The notes under the pieces: generated by a model
Seen by the model: only the letters and a program-made list of their open reading frames with translations
Told to the model about the DNA's origin: nothing
The model's database searches: none
Program-made: the position numbers and the translations under genes
Source: Parapedobacter deserti
GTDB taxonomy: Bacteria; Bacteroidota; Bacteroidia; Sphingobacteriales; Sphingobacteriaceae
Assembly: GCF_042646065.1 (NCBI RefSeq)
Contig: NZ_JBHRTA010000016.1
Location: 124,001 to 188,000, forward strand
Length of the DNA: 64,000 nucleotides
Direction: 5' to 3'
Shown here: in pieces, positions 35,044-43,903 of the stretch
Position numbering within the stretch: position 1 is the stretch's first letter
Layout of the letters: the number at the start of each line of letters is the position of its first letter

Positions 35044-35130
35044 ATGTTGACAATGAACTTCCGCATTGATGCATGGTGGTGGCCCGGTGAGAAAAACGTC
35101 GGGTCGGGGGGAGCGATAACGTATTCCTAA
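35044..35130 (+). CDS. trp operon leader peptide with three consecutive Trp codons
   Basis: This 28-codon frame (ATG 35044; an alternative ATG at 35053 gives 25 codons) encodes MLTMNFRIDAWWWPGEK and onwards, ending at TAA 35128-35130. The TGG TGG TGG run is at 35074-35082. A Trp-starved ribosome would stall there. The peptide gene lies between a good promoter and a terminator-antiterminator pair, 78 bases before trpE. This is the arrangement of ribosome-mediated transcription attenuation, and corresponds, from memory, to the Bacteroid-trp RNA motif described upstream of trp genes in Bacteroidota. Confidence 0.9.
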   Translation: MLTMNFRIDAWWWPGEKNVGSGGAITYS

Positions 35131-35187
35131 TCAACCAAGGCTTGGAATATTTAGCCCGACGTTTTGAAAAATCCGTCGGGTTTTTTT
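35093..35187 (+). terminator. trp attenuator (terminator with competing antiterminator)
   Basis: Terminator: CCCGACG (35155-35161) with CGTCGGG (35174-35180), followed by seven T. Antiterminator: AAAACGTCGGG (35093-35103) is complementary over 11 bp to CCCGACGTTTT (35155-35165), so both use the same strand. GGCCCG (35081-35086, overlapping the last Trp codon) can pair with CGGGTC (35100-35105), which would sequester the antiterminator when the ribosome does not stall. Stalling at Trp codons would free 35093-35103 and allow read-through into trpE. Confidence 0.88.
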
Positions 35188-35208
35188 ATGATGTTTAGTA
35201 AAGAAAAT

Positions 35209-36618
35209 ATGGCATATCGATTTAAAACAACGTACAAACATTTGCTGGCAGATACCGCCACACCTGTGAGTATTTATTTGCGGATTCGTGATGTGTTTCC
35301 CAATAGCCTGCTGCTGGAAAGTTCGGATTACCACAGCCGTGAAAACAACATAAGCTACATTTGCTGCCAGCCCATCGCTGGCATTAAGCTGGATGGCGAC
35401 TCCCTGAATGTCCAGTATCCCGGTGGCAAGACCGAGCAGAAGCCCGCCTCAACCATCGATCTCCGCGAGGAGGTGTCTCAATTCAGGAACGCCTTTGCCG
35501 ATGCCGAAGATATCGCCTTTCCGTTTAATTCCAATGGCTTGTTCGGCTTTTTTACATTTGATACCGTAGCCCACTTCGAGGACATCATACTCCAAAGCCC
35601 GAAAGACCCAGCACGCGACATCCCTTACCTACAATACCATGTATATCGGTATGTCATCGCCATTGATCACTTTCGCAACCAGCTGTATATCTTCGAACAC
35701 CAGCTCGAAGGTGAAACGCTGCCCTCAGGATTGGAAAAAATCCAATATCTTATCCAAAACAAAAACTTCCCCGAATACAGCTTCACGCTTAACGGGGCGG
35801 AAACATCCTCCGTGACCGACGAGGGCTTCCGGGCGCTCGTAGAGCAGATGAAGACCCACATTTATCGGGGCGATGTTTTCCAAATTGTGCCTTCGCGTGG
35901 CTTTTCCCGCCCTTTTCTGGGCGACGAATTCAACGTATACCGCACCTTGCGGTCCATCAACCCGTCTCCTTACCTGTTTTACTTTGACTACGGCGACTTC
36001 AAGCTGTTCGGTTCTTCCCCCGAGGCACAGTTGACCATCCGCAACCGGGAAGCCACTATTTATCCCATTGCCGGAACATTCAAGCGCAGCGGCAATGCTG
36101 AACAGGATGAGCAACTGGCCGCGGCGCTGAAGGAAGACCCGAAGGAGAGCGCCGAACATGTGATGCTTGTAGACCTGGCACGCAACGACCTCAGCCGGCA
36201 TTGTGAAAATGTGCATGTCAAGTCATACAAAGAAACCCAGTATTATTCACATATCATCCATTTGGTCTCCAAAGTATGTGGTACACTGAAAAAAGGTGTC
36301 AACCCCTTTGATGTCGTGGGCGATACCTTCCCTGCAGGTACGCTCAGCGGTGCCCCCAAACACATGGCCATGCAGCTGATAGACCGCTATGAAAACCAGC
36401 AACGCAGCTTTTACAGCGGGGCCATCGGATACATGGGGTTCAACGGTGACTTCAATCACGCTATTATGATACGGTCATTCCTCAGCCGGCGCAACGTCCT
36501 GCATTATCAGGCGGGAGCGGGCATTGTGGCCGACTCAGAACCCGAAAAAGAACTTCAGGAAGTAAACAATAAAATTGCGGCACTGCGCAAGGCCCTTGAG
36601 TTGGCGCAGGATATTTAG
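35209..36618 (+). CDS. trpE: anthranilate synthase component I
   Basis: The 469-residue chorismate-binding enzyme starts MAYRFKTTYKHLLADTATPV, typical for this group. It has the feedback-site segment LLESSDYH near the N-terminus and the C-terminal catalytic motifs IAGTFKRSG, DLARNDLSRHC, TFPAGTLSGAPK and GAIGYMGFNGD. It makes anthranilate from chorismate with TrpG supplying ammonia. ATGs at 35188 and 35191, next to the terminator T-run, are possible alternative starts; 35209 agrees best with the family. It is preceded by the Trp attenuator and followed by trpG after 10 bp. Confidence 0.96.
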   Translation: MAYRFKTTYKHLLADTATPVSIYLRIRDVFPNSLLLESSDYHSRENNISYICCQPIAGIKLDGDSLNVQYPGGKTEQKPASTIDLREEVSQFRNAFADAEDIAFPFNSNGLFGFFTFDTVAHFEDIILQSPKDPARDIPYLQYHVYRYVIAIDHFRNQLYIFEHQLEGETLPSGLEKIQYLIQNKNFPEYSFTLNGAETSSVTDEGFRALVEQMKTHIYRGDVFQIVPSRGFSRPFLGDEFNVYRTLRSINPSPYLFYFDYGDFKLFGSSPEAQLTIRNREATIYPIAGTFKRSGNAEQDEQLAAALKEDPKESAEHVMLVDLARNDLSRHCENVHVKSYKETQYYSHIIHLVSKVCGTLKKGVNPFDVVGDTFPAGTLSGAPKHMAMQLIDRYENQQRSFYSGAIGYMGFNGDFNHAIMIRSFLSRRNVLHYQAGAGIVADSEPEKELQEVNNKIAALRKALELAQDI

Positions 36619-36628
36619 CTATAAGAAG

Positions 36629-37276
36629 ATGAGCAGTCTACAACTACATTCACCGAAAATACTGGTGATAGACAACTACGATTCCTTCACATTCAACTTA
36701 GTCCATCTGTTGTACGAGTGCGGGCATGAAGCAACCGTATGGCGCAACGATAAGTTTGCGCTGGAAGAGGTGGCAGCTTTTGACAAAATCCTGCTCTCGC
36801 CCGGTCCGGGTATACCGGAAGAGGCTGGCCTGCTCCTGGAAGTCATCCGGAAATATGGGCCGTCCAAAAGCATCCTCGGTATCTGCCTCGGGCAGCAGGC
36901 CATCGCTGAAGTATATGGGGGGTCGCTCTATAATCTCAGCAAACCGGTGCACGGCACAGCCACCCCGCTGGTCATTACCGATCGCGATGAGCCGCTGTTT
37001 AAGGGCCTTCCGTTGTCGTTTCCGATAGGCCGCTATCACTCCTGGGCCGTATCGCGCGAGGGGCTGCCCGATACGCTCCGCATTACCGCCGAAGACGAAC
37101 ATCAGGTCATCATGGCGATTTCTCATAAAACAGATGATGTAAGAGGGCTGCAGTTTCATCCCGAATCGGTGCTTACCCAATACGGCAGGGAAATGATTGC
37201 CAACTGGCTGGATGCAAAGCAACCGAACGCCGAGCCGACGGAGGGACACAGCATACACGCGAAACCTATCGCATAG
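36629..37276 (+). CDS. trpG: anthranilate synthase component II (glutamine amidotransferase)
   Basis: The 215-residue class I amidotransferase has ILVIDNYDSFTFNLVH at the N-terminus, the LLSPGPGIP oxyanion loop, the catalytic cysteine in GICLGQQAIAE and the His-Glu pair in LQFHPESVLT. It releases ammonia from glutamine for TrpE. ATG 36629 is chosen; an earlier frame from 36575 would overlap the trpE end. It could also serve as PabA in folate synthesis. trpC starts one base after the stop. Confidence 0.95.
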   Translation: MSSLQLHSPKILVIDNYDSFTFNLVHLLYECGHEATVWRNDKFALEEVAAFDKILLSPGPGIPEEAGLLLEVIRKYGPSKSILGICLGQQAIAEVYGGSLYNLSKPVHGTATPLVITDRDEPLFKGLPLSFPIGRYHSWAVSREGLPDTLRITAEDEHQVIMAISHKTDDVRGLQFHPESVLTQYGREMIANWLDAKQPNAEPTEGHSIHAKPIA

Positions 37277-37277
37277 C

Positions 37278-38075
37278 ATGACGCCAAAGGAAATGACCAT
37301 CTTAGACAAAATCATCATCAGGAAACGGACGGAAGTAGATCTGGCCAAAGCATCGACCACCATGGCCGAGCTGGAAAAAAAGCCCATGTTTGCCAGGGCT
37401 TGTCTTCCATTGCGTGATTCGGTACTCGACAAAACTAAAAACGGTATCATTGCTGAATACAAGCGGGCATCCCCCTCTAAGGGGACGATCAACGACCGTT
37501 CGTCGGTAGAAGACGTCGTCCGCGGCTATCAGCAGACGGGTGTCTCAGCGGTGTCCGTACTCACGGATTCAGAGTTTTTCAAGGGGAGCCTCACCGACCT
37601 TGTGAAGGCACGAACCGCATTGCAGGTTCCGTTGTTACGTAAAGAGTTCATCATCGATGAATACCAGATCCTTGAAGCAAAGGCCTATGGTGCAGACATC
37701 ATCCTGCTGATTGCAGCGGTACTCAACCCTGTTCAGCTGGAAAGCCTGTCCACATTTGCCCGGTCTATCGGCATGAACGTGCTGCTTGAAGTGCACAACC
37801 GGGAGGAACTGGAGCGAAGCGTGATGGACAGCATAGACGCCATCGGCGTGAACAACCGCAACCTCAACGACTTTTCCGTTTCATTGGATCATTCGCTAGC
37901 ACTGGTAGGCCTGATTCCGGACCGGTTCATCAAGGTTTCAGAAAGCGGGATCAGTGATCCGGCAACAATCCGGCAATTGCGAGCGGCTGGATTCCAAGGG
38001 TTTCTCATCGGCGAAAATTTTATGAAAACAGCGGATCCGGTGAAAGCGATCAAGTCGTTTGCGGCGTCCTTGTAG
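37278..38075 (+). CDS. trpC: indole-3-glycerol-phosphate synthase
   Basis: The 265-residue TIM-barrel enzyme shows the TrpC signatures IIAEYKRASPSKG, VSVLTDSEFFKG, LLRKEFIIDEYQ, INNRNL-type (GVNNRNLNDF) and VSESGI. It closes the indole ring from CdRP. The start is ATG 37278, one base after trpG; ATG 37293 is also possible. A longer frame from 37197 overlaps trpG and is rejected. trpD, which usually lies between trpG and trpC in this phylum, is absent, and trpF, trpB and trpA do not follow. Confidence 0.96.
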   Translation: MTPKEMTILDKIIIRKRTEVDLAKASTTMAELEKKPMFARACLPLRDSVLDKTKNGIIAEYKRASPSKGTINDRSSVEDVVRGYQQTGVSAVSVLTDSEFFKGSLTDLVKARTALQVPLLRKEFIIDEYQILEAKAYGADIILLIAAVLNPVQLESLSTFARSIGMNVLLEVHNREELERSVMDSIDAIGVNNRNLNDFSVSLDHSLALVGLIPDRFIKVSESGISDPATIRQLRAAGFQGFLIGENFMKTADPVKAIKSFAASL

Positions 38076-38095
38076 CCGATATGTTTAGTTTTCTG

Positions 38096-38103
38096 TATCT
38101 TTG
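38096..38103 (+). promoter_or_regulatory. Bacteroidota -7 promoter element of dus (TATCTTTG)
   Basis: It lies 20 bases after the trpC stop and 22 bases before the dus ATG, so dus has its own promoter and need not depend on the trp transcript. Confidence 0.6.
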
Positions 38104-38125
38104 CACCGGATACTGGTAACTTAGC

Positions 38126-39121
38126 ATGGCCGTGCGGATCGGAAATATCGACTTAGGGGAGTTTCCCTTGCTGCTTGCTCCCATGGAGGACGTGAGCGAC
38201 CCACCGTTCCGCTTTGTGTGCAAGCAAAGCGGGGCGGACCTCATGTACACCGAATTCATCTCTTCCGAAGGGCTCATCCGGGATGCCGCCAAAAGCCGGC
38301 AGAAACTGGACATTTTCGAGTATGAGCGGCCCATCGGCATTCAGATTTTCGGCAGCGACATTGACACCATGCGAGAGGCCACCGAAATCGCCTCGCAGGT
38401 GGGGCCCGACCTGATTGACATCAACTATGGTTGTCCGGTCAAAAATGTGGCTTGCCGTGGGGCAGGGGCAAGCCTGCTGCAGGATATCGATAAAATGACC
38501 GCCATGACGAAGGCTGTCGTCGAAGCCACCCACCTGCCCGTTACGGTGAAAACACGCCTCGGATGGGACGACAACACGAAGAACATTTACGAAGTAGCCG
38601 AACGCCTGCAGGATGTGGGTATCCAGGCACTGAGTATTCACGGCCGTACTCGATCACAAATGTACAAAGGCCGGGCCGACTGGCAGCTCATCCGCGAGGT
38701 AAAGCGCAACCCGCGCGTCCGAATACCCATTTTCGGTAATGGCGACGTGGATAGTGTGGAAAAAGCCGCAGCATGGCGCATGGAATACGAAGTTGACGGC
38801 ATCATGATTGGGCGCGCATCCATCGGCTACCCGTGGATATTCCGTGAAATCAAACACTTCTACCAAACCGGCGAATACCTCCCCGCACCCACCATCGCCG
38901 AACGGGTGGCCGTCTGCCGCACGCATTTCGAGAAGTCCATCCAGTGGAAAGGGGAGAAAACCGGCATCTTCGAGATGCGCCGCCACTATGCCAACTACTT
39001 CAAGGGTATACCGCACTTCAAGGAATACCGCACCAAGCTGGTTTCACTCACCAGCGTAGCTGATATTCACGCCGTGCTCGACGAGATCGGCGAACAATTC
39101 GTCATGGAAGAGGTTGCTTAA
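38126..39121 (+). CDS. tRNA-dihydrouridine synthase, DusB-like
   Basis: The 331-residue FMN-dependent TIM-barrel enzyme has LLLAPMEDVSDPPFR, DINYGCPVKNVACRGAGASLL (the conserved catalytic Cys in NYGCPV), IHGRTRSQMYKG and FGNGDV. It reduces specific uridines of tRNA to dihydrouridine. The DusB-type signatures fit best, but the exact tRNA position is inferred. Its TAA stop overlaps the stop of the convergent flippase gene (TTAA, 39118-39121). Confidence 0.94.
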   Translation: MAVRIGNIDLGEFPLLLAPMEDVSDPPFRFVCKQSGADLMYTEFISSEGLIRDAAKSRQKLDIFEYERPIGIQIFGSDIDTMREATEIASQVGPDLIDINYGCPVKNVACRGAGASLLQDIDKMTAMTKAVVEATHLPVTVKTRLGWDDNTKNIYEVAERLQDVGIQALSIHGRTRSQMYKGRADWQLIREVKRNPRVRIPIFGNGDVDSVEKAAAWRMEYEVDGIMIGRASIGYPWIFREIKHFYQTGEYLPAPTIAERVAVCRTHFEKSIQWKGEKTGIFEMRRHYANYFKGIPHFKEYRTKLVSLTSVADIHAVLDEIGEQFVMEEVA

Positions 39122-40617
39122 TTCCTACGCAGGATAGCTAGCAGCGTTTTTCGCTCGATAAGCAACGTTGTTCCCGCAAAAGCCGTAAACAATAGGTTGC
39201 CGGCAACAAGGTGGCGGTCAAACACGTCAAATGCCAACCAGCTAACCACGATCCCAGCCAAGATATAGCCGACGTTTTTGCCGACACGGTAGGGGATGGG
39301 GTAATGGCGCTGCCCCCATAGGTAGGAGATCAGCACCATGCTGCCATAGGCCAGCAGGGTCACCCACGCCGAGGCTACATAACTGTACCTTGGAATGAAA
39401 ATAACATTAAATACGAGCGTAATAACCGCTCCGATGCCCGAAATGTAAAGTGCAAACCGCGTCTGGTCAGACAGCTTATACCAGATCGATAGGTTCATAT
39501 AAACGCCCAGCAACACGTAGTTCAGGAGCAGAATAGGGATAATATGGAGGCCCGACCAGTATGCGGCCTGCTCGGCGGGGCTGTCGCCCTCGATGAAGTA
39601 CTTCAGCCATTCGATATTTACCGTGATGCCCACCATCACCAGCACCATCGCGATGATGAAATAATCCATGATAAGCGCGTAGGTCTTACGAGCATTTTTG
39701 TTCTTTGCATAGCTGAAGAAGAACGGCTCGGCCCCCAAGCGGAATGCCTGGACGCCGATACTTAGGAAAACAGCAATTTTGGACACCGCACCGTAAATCC
39801 CCAGATCCCGGTCGCCCACCGGCCCGGGAAGCAATTTCGGAATCAGTATCTTGTCGAGATGCTCATTGATGATAAACGAAATGTTGGCTACCAGCACCGG
39901 AAAACTGTAGACAGCCATATCCATGGCCAGCTTCCGGTCGAGGCGTAGTTTTAGTTTGACGATTTCCGGCAGCAGGAGCAACAGTGTCAGCCCGCTGGCC
40001 GCCAAGTTCGCCAGAAAAACATAACCGACCCAGCCTTCGCGGTACCATGTGCTGATACCTGCCGAGCCGGTCGCGCCTTGCTCCAGCAGTCGGGGAATAG
40101 CCACAATAAACAGCAGGTTGAGGCTAACGAAAGTTAGGATATTAACCAGTTTAAGCAGGGCAAAGCGCACCGCCCGGCCCTCAGCCCGCAGGCGGGCATA
40201 TGGAATGACAGCCAAGGCGTCTGCCACCAGAGTCCACGCTAAATAATGCACATAACGGTGGTAATCCGCATCATAGCGGCCATTGTTTAGCCATGCTGCG
40301 ATGCTTCCTGAAAATAGGTGCACCGTGATGATGAACACCGCTGAAGTAAAAAGGACGATGACAAAACTGTTGTTGTATACCTGTTCGCGGTTTCCCTCAT
40401 GCTTTTGCAGGTACCGGAAATACGTGGTTTCCATTCCGAAAGCCAGCACGGCGCTGAGCATTGCAGCCCAACTGTATAGGTTAGTGAAAATACCGTATAC
40501 AGAGGGAGAAAACCGGTTTACAAACAACGGCGTAAGCACAAAATTGATCAACCTTGCGACGATCGTGCTCAGCCCATAGATGGCCGTTTGTCCGGCGAAG
40601 TTCCTGAGTACAGACAA
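39118..40617 (-). CDS. lipopolysaccharide/polysaccharide flippase (Wzx/MATE-like)
   Basis: The 499-residue inner-membrane protein has about 12-14 hydrophobic helices and the N-terminus SVLRNFAGQTAIYGLSTIVARLINFVLTPL typical of Polysacc_synt (MVF superfamily) flippases. These move undecaprenyl-linked glycans across the membrane. It is the last gene of the run fucosidase-acylphosphatase-flippase, with a 17-bp gap. No glycosyltransferases are adjacent, so its cargo is unknown. Its stop overlaps the dus stop by 4 bp. Confidence 0.88.
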   Translation of the reverse strand: MSVLRNFAGQTAIYGLSTIVARLINFVLTPLFVNRFSPSVYGIFTNLYSWAAMLSAVLAFGMETTYFRYLQKHEGNREQVYNNSFVIVLFTSAVFIITVHLFSGSIAAWLNNGRYDADYHRYVHYLAWTLVADALAVIPYARLRAEGRAVRFALLKLVNILTFVSLNLLFIVAIPRLLEQGATGSAGISTWYREGWVGYVFLANLAASGLTLLLLLPEIVKLKLRLDRKLAMDMAVYSFPVLVANISFIINEHLDKILIPKLLPGPVGDRDLGIYGAVSKIAVFLSIGVQAFRLGAEPFFFSYAKNKNARKTYALIMDYFIIAMVLVMVGITVNIEWLKYFIEGDSPAEQAAYWSGLHIIPILLLNYVLLGVYMNLSIWYKLSDQTRFALYISGIGAVITLVFNVIFIPRYSYVASAWVTLLAYGSMVLISYLWGQRHYPIPYRVGKNVGYILAGIVVSWLAFDVFDRHLVAGNLLFTAFAGTTLLIERKTLLAILRRN

Positions 40618-40634
40618 GCGTTAAAACATTAAGG

Positions 40635-40925
40635 TCAGCCCTGCGTTTTTCTGATGACCTCAAAGTTACGATAGTTTTTCATTCCGCCCTCTACGCATTC
40701 CACTTTTTCCACCACCGCCTTCTCAGGCCCCTCCCGGCACCACTCCAGGAATGATTCCAGCGCAAACTCATCGCCTTCCGCTTCAATATACACCGTGCCG
40801 TCCGGCCGGTTCTGTGCCGTGCCCTTCACGCCCAGCTGGTCGGCCACCGCCTTGGTTATCAACCTGAAATATACCCCCTGGACCTTACCGTGCACCGCGA
40901 TGTTAAGGTGTTTCTTTTCGTTCAT
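40635..40925 (-). CDS. acylphosphatase
   Basis: The 96-residue protein has the acylphosphatase core: VHGKVQGVYFR with catalytic Arg21 and QNRPDGTVYIEAEG with Asn39. The family hydrolyses carboxyl-phosphate bonds such as in acetyl or acylphosphates. It starts four bases after the fucosidase stop, so the two are very likely co-translated. Confidence 0.95.
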   Translation of the reverse strand: MNEKKHLNIAVHGKVQGVYFRLITKAVADQLGVKGTAQNRPDGTVYIEAEGDEFALESFLEWCREGPEKAVVEKVECVEGGMKNYRNFEVIRKTQG

Positions 40926-40929
40926 TTTA

Positions 40930-42306
40930 TTACAATACCGCTTCCAGCTTAAACACCCATGCGTGTTCGCAGGGCATTGTGGCCGGCGTTATCGGGGGAG
41001 GCGTAATGGTAAGCCAGCTGCCGCCAGCCTTTGCCTTTACCGCGGTGGGTGAGCCCAGCAGGGAAACGGACGCAGGCCGCTTCACGCCGGGTATCCGCAA
41101 GGGGGCCGCAGGCCACTGCGTGCAGATTACGTACAGGTCCTCACCCTTGCGGGTATAATAGACCTGCGGCTGCTCGCTCGCCGCTGGCCGCTCCAGCCAT
41201 GCCGTGGTGCCATAGATCGCTTCCCCGTTTACATCAAGCCACCGTCCGATATCGAGCAAACGCTGTTCCATAATCACAGGAATAAGCCCATTGGCTTTCG
41301 GGCCGACATTAAGCAGCAGGTTGCCCCCGTTGCTTACCTTGTCGACCAGCAGCGCTATCAGCTGCTTGGAAGAAAAATAATGCGCTGTGGTTTCGAACTG
41401 GTTATATCCATACGATGTGCCGATCCCGCGACTCTCTTCCCACGGATGCGTAGCCTTGTCTCCGATGCCCTTCTCGTTGTGCACCAAATCGTACTCCGTT
41501 GTAAAGTAATCGCCGTGCTTACTCCTTGTTTCCTCTCCCCAACGGTCATTTACCACTACGCTTTCCTTTACAGTCGATTCGTTATATAGCCAAGCCAAAA
41601 ACTCGGTGCTTTTTAGGGTCCCGCTCGGGTAGTCCCACTCCCCGTCCGAGAAAATCACTTCCGGTTGATAGGCTTCCACCAGCTCTTTCATCTGTGGTAT
41701 CATGTGGGTATCTACCCATTCATTGATGGTTTCCTTTTTATACAAGGGATGACTCCACTCTAGCAGGGAATAATAGAAGCCCATCCGTAGCCCGGCATCC
41801 CTTACCGCTTTGGTAAGCTCTCCCGCCAAGTCGCGGTTGGCACCGATATCCATGCTGTTCCATCTGGGGCTGTATTGGCTAGGCCATAGACAGAATCCGT
41901 CGTGATGCTTGGAAGTCAGCACCACATATTTAGCGCCGGCACGGCTGAAGAGGTCAGCCCATTTGCCCGCATCGAAATGCTCAGCCTTGAACATTGGTGC
42001 AAAATCTCGGTAAGTGAAGTGTTCGCCATATGTCTTCCGGTGGTAGTCGGTAAAAAGTTTATTGTTATGCAGCAGCCGATTTTCATAATGTTCTGCATAC
42101 TTTTCGTATACCCCTTCTACCTCATCTACAGGGGCATATGCCGGAACAGCATAGGGACCCCAGTGAATGAAAATGCCGAACTTGGCATCGCGCCACCACT
42201 GCGGCGTTTCGCGCATGTCGAGTGATTCCCAGTTGGGCTGATAGGGCTGGGCCGCTAGCTCCGCCGCGATGAAAAGGGCTAAAAGACCTGCAAATAAAGA
42301 CTTCAT
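40930..42306 (-). CDS. alpha-L-fucosidase (GH29)
   Basis: The 458-residue protein has a signal peptide (about 1-18, ending ELAAQ). The GH29 motifs are KFGIFIHWGPYAVPAY, YVVLTSKHHDGFCLWPS, and EVIFSDGEWDYP, whose Asp is the expected nucleophile. A C-terminal beta-sandwich follows. It releases alpha-linked L-fucose from glycans in the periplasm or outside the cell. It leads a three-gene run with acylphosphatase and the flippase. No SusC/SusD pair is nearby, so it is not part of a visible polysaccharide utilisation locus. Confidence 0.93.
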   Translation of the reverse strand: MKSLFAGLLALFIAAELAAQPYQPNWESLDMRETPQWWRDAKFGIFIHWGPYAVPAYAPVDEVEGVYEKYAEHYENRLLHNNKLFTDYHRKTYGEHFTYRDFAPMFKAEHFDAGKWADLFSRAGAKYVVLTSKHHDGFCLWPSQYSPRWNSMDIGANRDLAGELTKAVRDAGLRMGFYYSLLEWSHPLYKKETINEWVDTHMIPQMKELVEAYQPEVIFSDGEWDYPSGTLKSTEFLAWLYNESTVKESVVVNDRWGEETRSKHGDYFTTEYDLVHNEKGIGDKATHPWEESRGIGTSYGYNQFETTAHYFSSKQLIALLVDKVSNGGNLLLNVGPKANGLIPVIMEQRLLDIGRWLDVNGEAIYGTTAWLERPAASEQPQVYYTRKGEDLYVICTQWPAAPLRIPGVKRPASVSLLGSPTAVKAKAGGSWLTITPPPITPATMPCEHAWVFKLEAVL

Positions 42307-42538
42307 GGCGTATAATTGTTTTTACAACCACGAATGTAATAAATCAGCCTGATGCTTCCTGCTTTTTCGGCAATACAGATTACAAATAGGCTAATCGGAC
42401 TGAATCCAACAGTAGAGTCAATGGGTCCTTCATCTGCTGCTGGAACGCTGATGTGGTCAAAAAGCTGGCTTTGCACACATACAGAAGTTTCACGGCCAAG
42501 CACAAGCGGTAGGATTAAATCCGTAAATTTGCAGGTAC
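42307..42538. other. intergenic region between divergent fucosidase and RNA methyltransferase genes
   Basis: Only the plus-strand promoter element at 42524-42531 is clear. Short frames on both strands cross the region, but none has family features or a plausible start. Confidence 0.4.
42524..42531 (+). promoter_or_regulatory. Bacteroidota -7 promoter element (TAAATTTG)
   Basis: It ends seven bases before ATG 42539, so the leader is about three bases or absent. Confidence 0.6.
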
Positions 42539-43903
42539 ATGAGCAACATCATACCGCCTGCGTTGGTGCGCCGTCTGGGTGCTTTCGCCGGATTTGACAC
42601 CGCCGCATTTCAGGCCGTACACGAAGAGGAGGAAGGGGTTTCCGCTATCCGGATAAACCCCGCGAAACCTCACCGTACGGATACTTCCGTTTTGCAGCGC
42701 GTACCCTGGTGCGACACTGGCTTCTACCTGCCTCGTCGGCCTGTATTCACCTTGGATCCGCTGTTCCACGCCGGTTGTTATTATGTCCAGGACGCCTCCT
42801 CCATGTTTTTGGCCCATGCCGTGAAGGCACTCGCGCTGGATCAACGGCCGCTGATAGCCTTAGATCTCTGCGCCGCGCCGGGAGGAAAAAGCACCCTGCT
42901 GAACACCTACCTCCATGCCGACAGCCTGCTCATTGCCAATGAGCCAATCAAAGCCCGCGCAACCACGCTGGCAGACAACCTTGTCCGCTGGGGACTTCCC
43001 AATACCGTTGTGACAAATAATGACCCCTCGGCGTTCAGCCACCTACCGGGATATGTCGATTTCATGCTTGTGGATGCCCCATGCTCCGGCTCGGGCATGT
43101 TCCGCAAGGACCGCGGAACTATAGCCGAGTGGTCGGAAGGGATCGTCCAGCTATGCAGCGAGCGACAGCGGCGTATTTTGGCAGACAGCCTGCCTACCCT
43201 GAAGGAGGGCGGCGTCCTCCTGTATGCTACCTGTTCCTATTCGGAGGAGGAGAATGAGCAGGTTTCCGACTGGCTGTGCGAGACGCAGGGCGTTGAACCA
43301 ATAGCGATACCCATCGACGAAGCCTGGGGGATTGAACCGACCCATTCCGAAAAACATGGCTGCCCCGGCTACCGGTTTTACCCTCATAAACTGCGGGGCG
43401 AAGGGTTTTTCATCGCCGCTTTCCGCAAAACGCGGAGTCAGGCAACTTTCGACAGACGAAAATTGAAGCCGGGCAAGGCGACCTTTTTCCCTGAGCTCAA
43501 AAACTGGGTAACCACAAGCGACCAATTGACTTCATTTACCGTTGGCGAAGACAGCTACGTTTTGCCTGAAGCCTGGGAGCCCGACCTGCGTATCCTGCAA
43601 AGCATCCTCTACCTGAGAAACGCCGGAACGCGGGTGGGGCGCATAGCCAAGAAAGCGTTCGTCCCCGCGCATGACCTTACAATGAGCACACTCCAGCACC
43701 TTGAGCTTCCGAAGTTGCCGCTGGATTTTGACTTATCACTTGAATACCTGCGCAAGGGAAACCTGCCACCGTCGGTCAATACAAAGGGACTTTCGGGGTG
43801 GGCACTCGCTACATATAACGGCGTTCCGCTCGGGTGGACTAAGTTGCTTCCCAACCGCATAAATAATTACTATCCCAAGGAATGGCGGATAGTCACGCTT
43901 TAA
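42539..43903 (+). CDS. RNA cytosine-C5 methyltransferase, RsmF/NOP2-Sun type
   Basis: The 454-residue protein has the NOP2/Sun layout: a short N-terminal RNA-binding part, ALDLCAAPGGKSTLL (SAM motif I, about 100-114), VDAPCSGSGMFRKD with the conserved motif IV Cys, YATCSYSEEENEQV with the catalytic motif VI Cys, and a C-terminal PUA-like/RsmF extension of about 150 residues. It probably methylates a cytosine of 16S rRNA. Its TAA stop overlaps that of convergent phoH-like gene (TTAA, 43900-43903). Confidence 0.92.
   Translation: MSNIIPPALVRRLGAFAGFDTAAFQAVHEEEEGVSAIRINPAKPHRTDTSVLQRVPWCDTGFYLPRRPVFTLDPLFHAGCYYVQDASSMFLAHAVKALALDQRPLIALDLCAAPGGKSTLLNTYLHADSLLIANEPIKARATTLADNLVRWGLPNTVVTNNDPSAFSHLPGYVDFMLVDAPCSGSGMFRKDRGTIAEWSEGIVQLCSERQRRILADSLPTLKEGGVLLYATCSYSEEENEQVSDWLCETQGVEPIAIPIDEAWGIEPTHSEKHGCPGYRFYPHKLRGEGFFIAAFRKTRSQATFDRRKLKPGKATFFPELKNWVTTSDQLTSFTVGEDSYVLPEAWEPDLRILQSILYLRNAGTRVGRIAKKAFVPAHDLTMSTLQHLELPKLPLDFDLSLEYLRKGNLPPSVNTKGLSGWALATYNGVPLGWTKLLPNRINNYYPKEWRIVTL

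Noticed and set aside
37197..37277. N-terminal extension of TrpC
   Set aside because: It lies inside trpG in another frame and is not part of the enzyme.
42303..42597. Short frames on both strands between the fucosidase and RNA methyltransferase genes
   Set aside because: They overlap promoters or neighbouring genes and show no recognisable protein features.
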